Shown here one piece after another: positions 23,734 to 34,886 of a stretch of DNA of 64,000 nt (positions are counted from its first letter, which is position 1; each line of letters begins with the position of its first letter). The stretch is from Bryopsis sp. KO-2023 (Eukaryota > Chlorophyta > Ulvophyceae > Bryopsidales > Bryopsidaceae): the NCBI GenBank assembly GCA_030272585.1, contig BSYQ01000006.1:2505001-2569000 (forward strand), written 5' to 3'. Both the position numbers and the translations under genes were made by a program. The notes under the pieces were generated by a model. It was not told where the DNA came from and made no database searches. It saw only the letters and a program-made list of their open reading frames with translations.

Positions 23734-24227
23734 CCAATCGATTGGCAAACATGCACCCATCAAATGACGGAGGCTCTGTGTTAGCCCTCTCCTCTCTTCC
23801 AAGTGCCATCTCACGTTCAGCCCCACTTTAGGAAGCGTCGCGTCAAGGACTGCTTGCAAGCAATTGTTGCCCAGTATGACATCTTTTGTTTGGGAAGGTT
23901 CGGGCTTGATGGTGATCTGGTCTTGTGGTTCTCTGTCTGACTTTTGTTCGAGTGGGTCCCGTACATGATGTTTAGGTTAACATTTCCAAGGGGGGGGGGT
24001 CTTGTTAAGAATAAGCCAGGTTTATGGAGAATGATGGTTTTATTTTGCTGTTTGTTGCAATTATTGATTGATTGATTGACTGAAAGGGAGATTTGCAGCT
24101 CAGGGCATCAATCCACAGATTGTGATTCTACTTAGGAAAAGGTGAAAAGAAACAAAAATTGACATGGCTATGAAAATGAGACAAACAGGACACAATAGGT
24201 GATGCAGGATAGCAATTATAAAAATGA

Positions 24228-24605
24228 TGAAGCACTTTCACAGTGCTGGCTGTGGAGATTGACTCATAATCTGACGACTGTGCATCCGACCCCCCCTATT
24301 TAGGACATTCATTCTTATATGTGGTTTAGTCCAAGTGCTATGATTAAATCACGGCTGGCCATGTATTGACATCTGGAGTTACCAGGGGCCCTATGGATCC
24401 TGCCGTGAGGGAAAGCTGCATCCAAGTTCTTCTGGATGGCCTGTGGATGGCTGAGCAGATCGCATGTCTGCTGGTATTTAGAGATGTGTGCATTCGGGGA
24501 ATCAAACGAGAGAGGGGGTCTTGGTCTGGACCCAAAAGATGCACAAACCTTTGGTGGATTTGCTATATGAGGATGCATCAAGAACGCACAAGCTTATGAC
24601 CAAGA
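24228..24605 (+). repeat. Dispersed repeat, copy A
   Basis: About 380 bases beginning near GAAGCACTTTCAC and including GGGGAATCAAACGAGAGAGG and GGTCTTGGTCTGGACCC. A diverged copy lies in opposite orientation at 27765-28137. Both keep the same order of conserved blocks. There is no coding frame common to both apart from short stretches, so this is a non-coding dispersed repeat, perhaps SINE-like. Confidence 0.7.
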
Positions 24606-26639
24606 TATCTGTATCCATTTGGTCAAGCTGATGTAAAAAGGGATGAGAGGCTGCGTTCTTTTGCAAGCAAACAGTCCAAAAAGAGAATAGGATGAGTGAA
24701 ACTGGTCGTTTCTGATTCTATTCGCAGTATGGTTTTCTCATGGGAAGAAAACACGTCTCTGGTGCTTTCAGAAAGGAGAAGTAATTGGACAGCTTGGTCC
24801 TTTGTTCGTTCGTTCGTTGGTGATTGTTCTTATGGATGACAAAAAGAGAGTTCATCCTTTTTTTTGGGGGGGGGGGGGGGGAAGGATGGTGGTTGATTTG
24901 GATGGGGACTGTGTATGCATGGTGGTCTGAAAAATCGAAACAAAGAAAACGAAGGCGGCCGCCCGCGGGAGAGGAGGAGCCTCCGCCCACAGTGGGTCTG
25001 ACTTCGATGTTTGCCTTTTCGTGATTTTGGAATGGAGTGACGCACACTGCACGATTGTCACTGTGTGCATATCGCAGTTTGACTGGGAATTGTGCTGGAT
25101 TTGTGCTGGTTGGTCGAATAGGTGGGGGTGAAAAAAAAGAAAAAGGAAAGGAACAGTTTTTGTGGTGTTGTGAGAGATCTCGAAGACTGCGCATGTTGCT
25201 CTGCTTCAGTCCCATTGGTGGTGCCTTCTGAAGGATTGAGTTGACGGTCGGTGCTGGGAATACATTCCACTGCATGTAAACGCGGTTTGTCGACTGCGTC
25301 GCTCCTTGTGCAGGAGAGTGTGAGGTTCAGGCCTTGGTCAATTAACACTGTTTCTTCTTGCTAGTTATTCTTCTCTTCCGAAAAAAGTAGCCCAGTTTGT
25401 ACCGACTGATGTCATTGTCCTTGTGAACGTACTAGTATGGTGCAAACGGGCTGCTCCATTTGGGGAGGGGGGGAATCCAGGGAGGGTTGTTCCGGGCGAA
25501 TAAGGGGGATCTTTTGGTGTTTTCAAACCAAGGCACCACCCAGCGCACTATTCGGTGTGAAAAAAGTAGTGGGAAGGGCCAACAGGAAGACTCCAGACCC
25601 CTAGTCATTCTGTTTTCGGTAGGTGATCTGGTCGAGGAGCCGACGACTTGGCAGAGTCGTCGGCGTCTGGAACAAGAAAAAAAAGGCGCCAGTTCTCGGG
25701 TTGACATAAAAACGTGTGCGTTCATGTACCCTCTGCGCCTCGACAGCCCGGCGGTACCAAGCCGGGGGAGCAGCACATAAAACTGCAACGATGCCGTGAT
25801 CGCAATTACAGCCGGTTGAAATTTCGGGAACGGTTTGCACGTCAAAGCGAGCAATAAGAGCGGGCGCGTTCATATCCTTTCTCCTCGTCTTCTTCCCTAG
25901 CCCACACGGAGAAAGGCAACCGATCTGGTCTCTAGCGCTCTGCCTTGGCCACAAAACTCGTGTTATAAAAAAGCTGAGTTTCGTGATCTACCACCTCATC
26001 GCCTGTGACAGCTTTGCCGCGCGCGCTTCTAAGTGCACACAACTTGAAGCGCGAGAGAGCCTTCTCCAACCAGAAAAAACGCTGAAAACAGAGCGCCGTC
26101 CCCCTGTCCGCAATTTCCATTCGCAATTTCGACCCAGTGCAACACGCTCGTTGAACGAAGCGACCACGACCGGAGGCGTTTTTGCTTGGAGAGGGCTGGC
26201 TTTCCACGGGGGCCCAGTCGGTGGAGAAAAGTCGTGCGATAACAGGAGGACACCGCTCAAACGAACGCACGCCGCCCTGCCCAGAAATCCCTCGGTCAGT
26301 CACATCCGGTGTATGCACAAAGTGTGAAGGAGGAAATAAATTTGAAAGGATGTGAGAAGCGTAATTTTTTGACTCGACACTCGTATCAAGCCGACAAATC
26401 GCTGCATCTCGCCGATCATCCGTGAAATCGCTGATCCGTTGATCCGCTCTTGTCCTTTCTCAAAAGTTCGATTCGTTTCAAGAGTTCAAGTTTACATTTT
26501 CATTTCAAAGCATCAATTGTCTTTGTTTCGTTCCAAAGTTTCCGTTTTCATCAAGTCCGTTTGGTCCGTTTGGTGGTGGTGGACAAAGTTTGTCCCCTAA
26601 AAAAAAAAGAAGTTTAGGGAAAAAAATGAAGAGGTCTTA
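24606..26639. other. Region without a supported intact gene
   Basis: It includes a T8/G16 tract at 24858-24881 and frames of 100-185 codons on both strands that overlap each other. Only a diverged piece of the 9.1-kb gene at about 25722-25800 is identifiable. Confidence 0.4.
25722..25800 (-). pseudogene. Diverged fragment related to the 9101-11103 gene
   Basis: Read on the minus strand, 25795-25753 matches 9769-9820 closely: GGCAyCGTTGCAGTTTT, TGTG, TGCTC and GCTTGGTACC are shared, with one 9-base gap (three codons). The translations agree as DHGxVAVxC...PPxAWY, and similarity fades over the following 40 bases. It sits in a longer open minus-strand frame (25954-25601, 117 codons), so it could be an exon of a paralogue rather than a dead copy. 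Confidence 0.45.
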
Positions 26640-27130
26640 GACCTCGAAGGCTCTAGGAAGCCGATTTAGGGGAAACAAATCCTATATGGGAGACTCAAGT
26701 GGTGGATAAATGGTTCGGAAAGGAGACACCCAAAGGTACTCGGTTTCTTTTATAACTTTCTTTTCCGAGTCATAAACATAAAAAGCAAAAAATCCTCGTA
26801 AAACGGGTGGTCGGTTTTGTTTTGTGCTTTTGTTTCCGACCCATAAAAAAAACCAAAAAAAAGGAGTGTTCGTTCGCTTCACGGGCTCTAGAAAAGCCTA
26901 ATTTTGAAAAAATCGTTTTGAAAAACATCCTATTTAGGGGAGACTCAAGTGGTGGATAAAATGATCGGAAAGGAGATACCCAAAGGTACTCGGTTATTTT
27001 TATAACTTTGTTTTCCGAGTTATAAATAAGAAAACTAAAAAATCCTCGTAAAACGGGTGGTTGTTTTTTTTTTCGAGCTTTTGTTTTTCCGACCCATCCA
27101 TAAAAAATAAAATGCTCAAAAAACATTAGG
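26640..27130. repeat. 250-bp tandem repeat, two diverged copies
   Basis: GAGACTCAAGTGGTGGATAA occurs at 26690 and 26940, followed in each copy by CCCAAAGGTACTCGGTT, AATCCTCGTAAAACGGGTGG and CCGACCCAT. Indels and substitutions separate the copies. No function is visible. Confidence 0.8.
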
Positions 27131-27256
27131 TGAAGGAACGGTAAAATTCTGGTGGTGGTGGAATATTTTTCATAGGTGTTTGTTTTGGATCAACGGGAAA
27201 TCCTTTGATGTTATTGTGGGAAGAAACGAAAATGACTGAAACTGCCCGAAAACTCT

Positions 27257-27605
27257 TGAAACCCAGCGCCTTTTGCACGCCGCGAGAGATGCAATATTCC
27301 GCACAGACCAAATTAATCGATCTTCGTATTTCGGACCAGTTCAATACTTCTGCAAAACCCAGCGCCTTTTGCACGCGAGAGATGCAATGTTCCGCACACA
27401 CCAAATTAATCGATCTTCGTATTTCGGACCAGTTCAATACTTCTGCAAAACCCAGCGCCTTTTGCACGCGAGAGATGCAATATTCCGCACAGACCAAAAG
27501 AATCGATCTTTGTATTTCAGACCAGTTCAAACACTTCTACAAAACCCAGCGCCTTTTGCACGCGAGAGATGCAATGTTCCGCACACACCAAATTAATCGA
27601 TTCAA
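27257..27605. repeat. 93-bp minisatellite, four units
   Basis: Units begin ACCCAGCGCCTTTTGCACG at 27261, 27357, 27450 and 27543 (first spacing 96, then 93). Because the period is a multiple of three, frames are open on both strands through the array (plus-strand repeat KPSAFCTREMQ). No domain is recognised, so coding is doubtful. Confidence 0.9.
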
Positions 27606-27764
27606 ACCAATCGTATTTCGAACCAGGTCAGTAAAAATAGCTCAGTCTAAAATTTTAGACTGAGTTTAAACTTGGCTGCCAGCCACAAAAACGTTGATAG
27701 CCTCTTCTGTGGACAAACTTTCCACCCACTGTCCGGATCTTTACACAACCCCCTTCTTCTATCC

Positions 27765-28137
27765 AACACAACTTGTGTGCTGATAATCCTCATCAGTAAA
27801 GTCACCAAAGGTTGCTTTGGGTCCAGACCAAGACCCCCTCTCTCGTTTGATTCCCCGAACGCACACATCTCTTCAGCCCTTGATCAGCAGACATCTGCTC
27901 AGCCACCCAAAAGAACTTGGATGCAGCTTTTCCTCATGGCAGGGCTATGTGACTGGAAACCCCCTGGTCAACCCACACACCAGATGACCGACGTGATTTC
28001 AAAGCGCTCTATATGACTGGATTACATATTATACGACTCAATCAAACATATACGCTAAATAAAGGGCCAAACATATACGCTAAATAAGGGGGGTTGGATG
28101 TATTATGAGTAGCACCGTGAAAGTGCTTCAGAAGGTG
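27765..28137 (-). repeat. Dispersed repeat, copy B (inverted relative to copy A)
   Basis: Reverse-complement relative of 24228-24605, sharing the CTCTCTCGTTTGATTCCCCG and GGTCCAGACCAAGACCC blocks and the GTGAAAGTGCTTC end. It carries an internal tandem duplication of AACATATACGCTAAATAA near 28046-28088. Confidence 0.7.
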
Positions 28138-29525
28138 CCCTAAAAATATTTGATTTGTCATTATCCTACTATGCCTCCAGGAAAAATAAGCAAGCATGTG
28201 ACTAATCACCCCATTTCCCCAGAAAACATTAAACACCTCTTTTCCTCCACTGATGCCCCTTTCTGGACATCCCCCTTCGTAAACAACAACAGGTCTTCGC
28301 TCCAATATTGGATTAATCCCAGGACTCGACACTCACTCACCCAATCAATATAAAAACAACCCACAGTACAGAGAGCCATCAACCTCCATCATGCTGGAAC
28401 AAGGATAAAAAAAGACACTGAAGTACATTCCGAATGCTCTGGAGGTGAGGTCCGTTGAGTGACAGATCAAGAGTGATAAAAATCTGAGACTAGCTCTGTG
28501 CTTCTATTATCTATTGCCTGTTTCAAGCTGTGCTGAGCATTTTCTGTAATGAGTTTATGGAAAGTGTTTACCCTTCGAACCAATTTTTCGTCGAGATGAT
28601 CCCATTCACCTCTTCAGTCTTAGACTGGAAAACACTGTTGAACTTTTTTCCAGCACCTGGATGATTTTTATCATCTTTTATCAATTTTTTCTTGAATGTT
28701 TCTTGAGAAACCTGCCATTACTAAAAATTCCATGATTAACTGATGTATGTAGCAAATTGAACATATGTGGTGTGAATTATTTCAGGTGCTCTTCCATCCA
28801 GGGTGCGATGTCGTTGCCATGATCGAGGTGCTATCTGTGGTGAATAAATTTCTTTAAATTCCAACTCACTGGAAGAGCTCATGGAAAGAGTCTTGCAGCC
28901 TTTCCACCCTTGACACGCAGAAATGATATGAATCTCGACCTCAGGGACTTGCTCCCAGGAAAACTGGCCAGGTTGCAAATTTCTGCAATCTGAAGAGGTA
29001 AATTTCTGCCACCCAGTGGGCACTCCTTGTCTATGTTTGTTGTGCAGCTCATCTTTCCGGAATGTTGAATCTTTGGCCCACTTTTCTTCGAGTTGGCCCA
29101 GAAGGAGCATGGTGGCCTTTTAAGACCTGCGACTGATGCAATGTAATATCCCGTCAGATAATCCAGATCATGGTGAAACACCGCAACAAAGAGACATCAA
29201 AAGCATGGCATCAGGTCAGTATGGTGCATGACTGGTCATAAACAAAATTCAGCAGATAATGGCAATGATTACACTGTTGCCTCAGAAGCCGCTCAAACTC
29301 AAATTCAGCAGAATACCCAGCATCCACAGCTGAACCAGATTAACCAGTGGCTAAAAACGGGGCCATTATGCAGTTTAATGTAGCCCGTTAATACAAATAT
29401 CAGCGGCTGGGGAACAGCCGTCTCGATGACAAACGCAAGTCGTCATCAGCACAGTGCCCAAGAGCGGTCGGTGTCACTCTGCACGTAAATGGCAGTCGTT
29501 GCGATGGCTCTCTCGTTGGCTCAAA
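28138..29525. other. Region without a supported gene
   Basis: The minus strand has two overlapping frames (28736-29110 and 28879-29181) with mixed composition and no recognised domain. The last 130 bases are the 5' flank of the PLAC8 gene. Confidence 0.4.
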
Positions 29526-30737
29526 ATGGCACCCACTCCTTGGAAGACCACGTGCCTTGGGTTGTTGGGGAGACCCAAGTATCTAGTGTCTTCGCTCTGC
29601 TGCCCGCCCATCGCGTTCTACAGCGCCACGGAGGCGATCGACCCTGACAACCCCGCGGACGTCTGTTCTTCGCTGTGTGGAGGCTACATCTGCTGTTATG
29701 GCTACATCGTTCGAAGGAAGCTCCGGAAAGCGTTTGGACTTGATGGCTCAGACCCCGGCGACCTGTGCGTCCATTGCTGCTGTCACTGTTTGGCGCTCGC
29801 GCACGTATGGCAAGAAGCCGAGGCTTGGAAAGAGGCGAATCTGAATCAACCGCCTCGACCTATATACAACACGCACGACGCCGCTGCTCGACCAGAACCC
29901 GTGATTCCGTACGACCCGCGGATGCTGTTGTACCCAGCGGGTCCGGGGGGGATGAGGGGTGACCATCAAGTGCACACTCGACCTCCTCCCACCGAGCAGA
30001 TAGCGCCGCGCCCAGTCGAAAACCTGGAGTCGGTCCAGCAACCACCCAGTGCTGCGGGTCCGTCTGGGGTGGTTGGCAATGTCGTCGAAAGCGAGTACTC
30101 TGCGACGGCGACAAACGCATCGGGGGACACGGGCCATACGGATGAGGGGGACGACCGCGTGATTGCTGCCGTGGGAACAGGCGACGTGTTGAAAAAATAC
30201 GATACTTTGGGGAAGATGCAGAAAAAGGAAGCCAGGAGACCCCTGGACTCGGTGGCTAAGATGATGATCACTGGCTCCAGCGACGTGTCCAACGTGGTGG
30301 AGCACCCCGTTAAAAAGCTGGATCCCAAAACTCGCTTCGAAAGGCTCAAGGAAAGGAACGCTCTTGCGGGCAAACCCAGCAGCAAAATAGTTGGGCCACA
30401 GCAGAGCGCCAGAACTCTGGATGATATGCCATTGAAACCGGAAGAAATCGAGGCCCAAGCCCAAGAATTGGCTGCTGCAGATGCAGAAGGGAGTCTGGGG
30501 ACCAGATATGTCACGGAGGTACGGCAGCCCTTCGATTTGAGGGTGGGCACCAACCAGCTGCTGAGGGATTCGGTCAACGAAGATCTGGATTTGTTGCTGG
30601 GACAGACTGGGGGAGAAAAGCAGCGGAGTTCGAGTGCCGCCCCACCTGGACCTGGAAGCAATGCGGAGGGCCCCTCCTCGGAGATCCAAGCCACTTTCAG
30701 CGACCCATGTCTGACCAGAAAAGCACAGCAAGCGTGA
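29526..30737 (+). CDS. PLAC8-family cysteine-rich membrane protein
   Basis: A single exon of 403 residues from the ATG at 29526. The frame is open upstream, but only a GTG precedes, so this ATG is chosen. Residues about 5-105 form a PLAC8 (cornifelin/cysteine-rich) domain: CLGLLGRPKYL, LCCPPIAFYSATEAID, CSSLCGGYICCYGYIVRRKL and the terminal CVHCCCHCLALAHVWQEAE, which matches the family end CC...C...Q.xE. Family members are small membrane proteins affecting metal transport, cell size or lipid handling. The remaining 300 residues are a low-complexity, Pro/Ala/Gly-rich then charged tail (MQKKEARRPLDSV, LKPEEIEAQAQEL) not present in typical members of 100-200 residues. That tail is probably cytosolic and disordered. 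Confidence 0.82.
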   Translation: MAPTPWKTTCLGLLGRPKYLVSSLCCPPIAFYSATEAIDPDNPADVCSSLCGGYICCYGYIVRRKLRKAFGLDGSDPGDLCVHCCCHCLALAHVWQEAEAWKEANLNQPPRPIYNTHDAAARPEPVIPYDPRMLLYPAGPGGMRGDHQVHTRPPPTEQIAPRPVENLESVQQPPSAAGPSGVVGNVVESEYSATATNASGDTGHTDEGDDRVIAAVGTGDVLKKYDTLGKMQKKEARRPLDSVAKMMITGSSDVSNVVEHPVKKLDPKTRFERLKERNALAGKPSSKIVGPQQSARTLDDMPLKPEEIEAQAQELAAADAEGSLGTRYVTEVRQPFDLRVGTNQLLRDSVNEDLDLLLGQTGGEKQRSSSAAPPGPGSNAEGPSSEIQATFSDPCLTRKAQQA

Positions 30738-32292
30738 GGGGGTCTCTGTTTGCCCTGCTCATTCACACCTGCACACATCCATTAGGGCACCGTAGCTTTT
30801 GCATTGGTGGCAGGGTTTCGCCAGAATAGGTCCTAGATAGGCTCATACACAAGGTAGCAGAGCTTTTGAAAGGCAAATGGGATCCCAAAATGTGGAAATA
30901 CTGGTTTTTAGGGGGGGCTATGTCTGAAATGCATGAGGGGGAGGGAAAAGGGGCCCAAAAGCACAACAGAATTTGCACTCGGTAGAGTGAAAATCTCTCC
31001 GAAAAAAATCCCCCACCTTCAAGAACCTACCTAGAATTATCGAAAACTTGAAAAAAAAAACAGATACTAGTTGTATTAGATACCCGCTGAGTTTGCCAAA
31101 AAAAACATCATTTTTTCTTTTTGTCTTTTTGTTTTTCTTCTCTGTATACACACACGAGAACAACCGCTGCTTTTTGAAACATACATGGCGCCCCATTTTC
31201 GGGGGATAATGATTAAGAAAGGGGTAAATCGAGGCCTGTTTAATATTGTGGGTAGGTTATTTGAAGGAGGCTTATTTTTTCTTGGGGAAAAAAAGAGGGC
31301 TTATTGTACAATAGTTGCTGTGTTGATGGGAGGCAGATTTTGGAGGGGTTGGAAAATTTTTGACAGACCTCCTCTTTCTTTCCTAGTTTTGATATTTTAC
31401 AGAGGGGTGGGGCCTTTCGGCCCTTGGTGGTGTGCATTTACTTCTTTTTTTTAGTAGGGAGAAGCCATTGCAGATCAATATTTGCTTGCTGAAATATGCT
31501 TGGTCCTGGTGGGGCAGGAAACGCCTGTTCTTTTAGGTGAATAGGAAACATGAATCAGGACAAATAATATATCTATTCTGTAAGTATTGGAATGTGTGAA
31601 TCGAAACTGGATCGATGGAGATGCTGCCGGCAGAGGTTTTTTGACCAACTCCACAGGTATCTTTTGTAAGGTGCCGACTCTTTGAGCAACTGTGGAGGGT
31701 TTTCTGGAGCTGACTTTATCGAGCTGGATTTTTAGTAAGGGCAGGGCTAAATAACCTCGTTGTGGATGGCTTTCGTTGGGCAAGTTTGCCTAATTTACAT
31801 TAGGCATTCATTAAACATTCATTCATCCATTCTCTGGGCAACAAAGAGGGAGATAACCAGGAAACCTGCTGGTCGAAAGAGATTCTTCATATTGTTTATT
31901 GAATCGAATTGGTGGTGGGTGATCTTTGTTGTTGAACTGATCGTTCTTCCTAAACCAAGTTGGGGAAAGGGATTGGTATTGTTGTTGAAGTGGCATTTTC
32001 TGAGGATCTGATGCACATGCCAATTTGTTTCCGCCCTCCTTTCCCTTGCTCAATTTTAACAACTTTAGCCAGGTGTTGTTTTTGATCCTAACGCCAACAA
32101 TCGACTATCTAGAGCTGCGCTTCGGATTTCCCCTGAACCAACCAATGTCCCCACGACAACAATGCGACACACTCACTGCCTCAGTACCTCCATTCACCCT
32201 TCATATTCCCAGGCACTAGGCAGATACTTAGTATACGTTTATATTAGCATGGACCTGACACCGAGCGTTAAATATGTTTTTTTCTCGACCAG
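30738..32292. other. Intergenic region
   Basis: 3' flank of the PLAC8 gene and 5' flank of the sulfotransferase-like gene. It is T/G-rich with no supported exon. A first exon of the next gene could lie here, because a good acceptor (TTTTTTTCTCGACCAG) directly precedes 32293. Confidence 0.4.
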
Positions 32293-33247
32293 ATGGCAGC
32301 GCTCCGATCAAGTGCATTACCAACCTCGAGCTGGCAATACCGGCCCACGATCAGAAGATCCCCCTGTCGTGTCCCGACCGTAACTCGTAGGGCCATGCCA
32401 GAGAAAGCTGAGGTTCCATATTGCATTCCCGCGGATGGCGTCTTCTGCGAGGGCTGCTCATGGGCTGGAAAAGGTCATCCATCATCCAATTCACACTATC
32501 ACAGTTTCTGTGGTTGGCCCAGGTGTTGAATCCAACACCAAGACAAAAACCAAAATGAATGGTAATACTGCTCTCTTGCATGTGTGCTGTTTTCTCAGGG
32601 GTATGTCTCAATCCCGAATGTGAGGGTTTGCACAGGACTGTGGAGCACCACATGGAGCAGAAATCCTGGTCGCAACCTGCTGACAGCCAACCACGATTGA
32701 TCATATCAGCTGGACCTGAAAGATCTGGTGGGGGTTCTTGTGGTAGTCATGGTCGTGGATGGACTTTGGTCCATGTGGTCTCACTCTTTTTTGTGTAATG
32801 GTCTATTCCATGCCACTCTTTTTTTGGAATTGCACATGCAGTGTCACTCTTTGTGTATGATTGTGCATCTAGTACAACTTTTTTTGTGTGTGGTGTCTAA
32901 TGAATTTCTAATCCCTTGATCGTCCACCAGAATGTGATCTGGGGAGCAATGCAATTCGTCACCACATCTGTGCGTCTTCTTTTCAAAGTAGATAGGAACT
33001 ACCCCCCCCCCCCCAAAAAAAAAACATGATTCAACACTAAAGAAAATTGGCTGTATTTGGTGAAGTGTGCACCAGCGTCTCATCAATCCCCCCAGTGTGT
33101 CAAGAACCTCGAAAACCTGTTTCAAAAAAATCAATTCCACTGGCCAATCCACCACCACAACAAAGATTGTATTTTATATATATACTATAATTATGTTTTT
33201 TCTCTCTTTGACTATTTCTTAAGTATGTTTTTGCTTTCATATGTGCG

Positions 33248-33280
<33 letters not shown>

Positions 33281-34231
33281 TCAGGCAGCACATGGCTTTT
33301 CAATGCAATCCGTCTGCTGTTCAAACATGCGAAAGTGCCTTTGGATTCTTTCTGGATACATAATGTCACCGATGCCAAGCTGAAAGCGAGGGGAGTCGGC
33401 CGTCGAAACATCCTGATCAAGACCCACCATTGGAGCGACGATTGGGATGTCAGTCAGGCCACCGACATCGCCGTCATGCACAGAGATTTAAGAGGAGTGC
33501 TTTCTTCTTACATGCGATTGGGCTGGGCGAACAGCATCCCAGATTCCTACGTGTCAGAACACTTTAAATGGGCGGTCAGTTGAGCGATGGAAAACAAAAA
33601 GAAATGCAATGTGTGCCAGTGTGGTTTTCTTTTGTCTATGGGTGAGAGAACCTATCGAAATTGATGTACTGCTGGATCTGGCTCCACGAAGGGGGGGGTG
33701 GGGGGGCGTCCTTATGCATCAATGGATCGGTGCTCTGCAATGGATCAGCTATAGCAAAGAAAGATGTGCTTCTGTTTGTTAGGCGGTCTGTCATGTGGAC
33801 ATTGCATTCGAAGACCTAGCCAGAGATGGAGCTGGTCGACTTGCTTTGCTGGCTCAGAGACTGGACCTCCTCAGCAAGGTTAGTTCAGAAGCCTGCATCT
33901 GCTGGCCTCTCTGATGACAGGAATCATGCAACCATTCTTCATTTTGATGGAGATGTGTCATGTAGTAAGCATTTTGAGGAGCTTGTGTCGATAGGTCGAC
34001 ATTGACCTTGTGAACGAAGAGCTCAATTCCTTGAGGCCGCCTGAGGGTACCCACTTGCTTGACCAAAATACCAAATTGTGGCCAAAACACCTGAGTCCAT
34101 CGGTTATCAAAGCCATGGGGGGAGGCGGCTGTGTCGAGGGGGAATTCGGGACGACGGTGAAAGACGGGGCACAGTTGGAGCGTTTGAAAGACCGTTTTCC
34201 CCAATATTTCGAAGTCTATGGGTATACGTGA
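32293..34231 (+). CDS. P-loop sulfotransferase-like protein
   Basis: Exons 32293-32473, 32599-32727, 33285-33574, 33783-33878 and 33995-34231 join in phase to 310 residues. The phosphosulfate loop is built across an intron: ISAGPERSG + STWLFNAIRLL, matching the 5'-PSB loop of PAPS-dependent sulfotransferases. ILIKTHHWSDDW follows, then MHRDLRGVLSSYMRLGWA, which matches the 3'-phosphate-binding motif. The acceptor-specific parts are not recognised, so the substrate is unknown. The first exon has CIPADGVFCEGC and the second CLNPECEG, a possible metal-binding or disulfide cluster. The start is uncertain, since 32293 is itself preceded by an acceptor-like sequence. The third exon's acceptor follows directly on a (TG)n microsatellite. 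Confidence 0.72.
33245..33280. repeat. (TG)n microsatellite abutting a splice acceptor
   Basis: About 18 TG/CG units end in TTCAG at 33284, the acceptor of the sulfotransferase P-loop exon. The repeat replaces the usual pyrimidine tract. Confidence 0.85.
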
Positions 34232-34690
34232 AAAACATGTGGAGGTGCCATATGCTTGTGCAGGAATGTCTATTTCCGTGTGTTGGATTCTCGATGCCCG
34301 ACAGAATGGAGCGTGTGTCTGACTGAAGACATGACAGGTGGCTGGTGAATGATCGCTCCTCGATAAGCAGGCCTTCAAAAGATTGGAGATTCGATCTTGG
34401 AATCTTTTTTTGTTAAATGGGAAAATCATGTGTGAGGGCGTGCGCCCATGTATCTTGGAAATGCTTGTTTGAAGTTTTTTGGGACATTTTGACACCTTGT
34501 GTAAAAACTTTTGATCATCGGTATTTGACAATCAATGTGAGCATTCAAACAGAAAAGTCTCAGGAGATGTTGTTTCCCACTGAAGTGATGCTGAAACCCC
34601 CCTTGATTTCCTCCCAAATAAGAAATGTTGTCCTTTTCCATTCGATGTGCTGGGTAGGCTGGAGCATCACAAAGCATCCCTGCTCCTGAG

Positions 34691-34749
34691 ACACTGTATT
34701 GGGTTTTAGGTTGATTGATTGTGGACATGACTACGGACCTGTGTAAACA
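34691..34749. mobile_element. 59-bp solo 3' tail of the non-LTR element
   Basis: ACTGTATTGGGTTTTAGGTT and the following GATTGTGGACAT...ACGGAC.TGTGTAA match the 3' UTR of the element at 14227-16168 (about 85 percent by eye). A 9-bp direct repeat, GCTCCTGAG (34682-34690 and 34750-34758), flanks it and may be a target duplication. It lies 138 bases upstream of the galactokinase ATG. Confidence 0.6.
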
Positions 34750-34886
34750 GCTCCTGAGCCATTGGCTAATGAACGTCGTTTCCTTGATCAAGACAATATA
34801 ACGTCACCTGCCAAACCATTCCTTTCCTGCGTGAATCCATCGCTTCTCCACTTCTTTCCTGGCCCCCCATTCGGAAAGATATCACA

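Noticed and set aside
29748..30778. Long minus-strand frames (327 and 270 codons)
   Set aside because: They are antisense to the PLAC8 gene, whose domain identifies the real strand.
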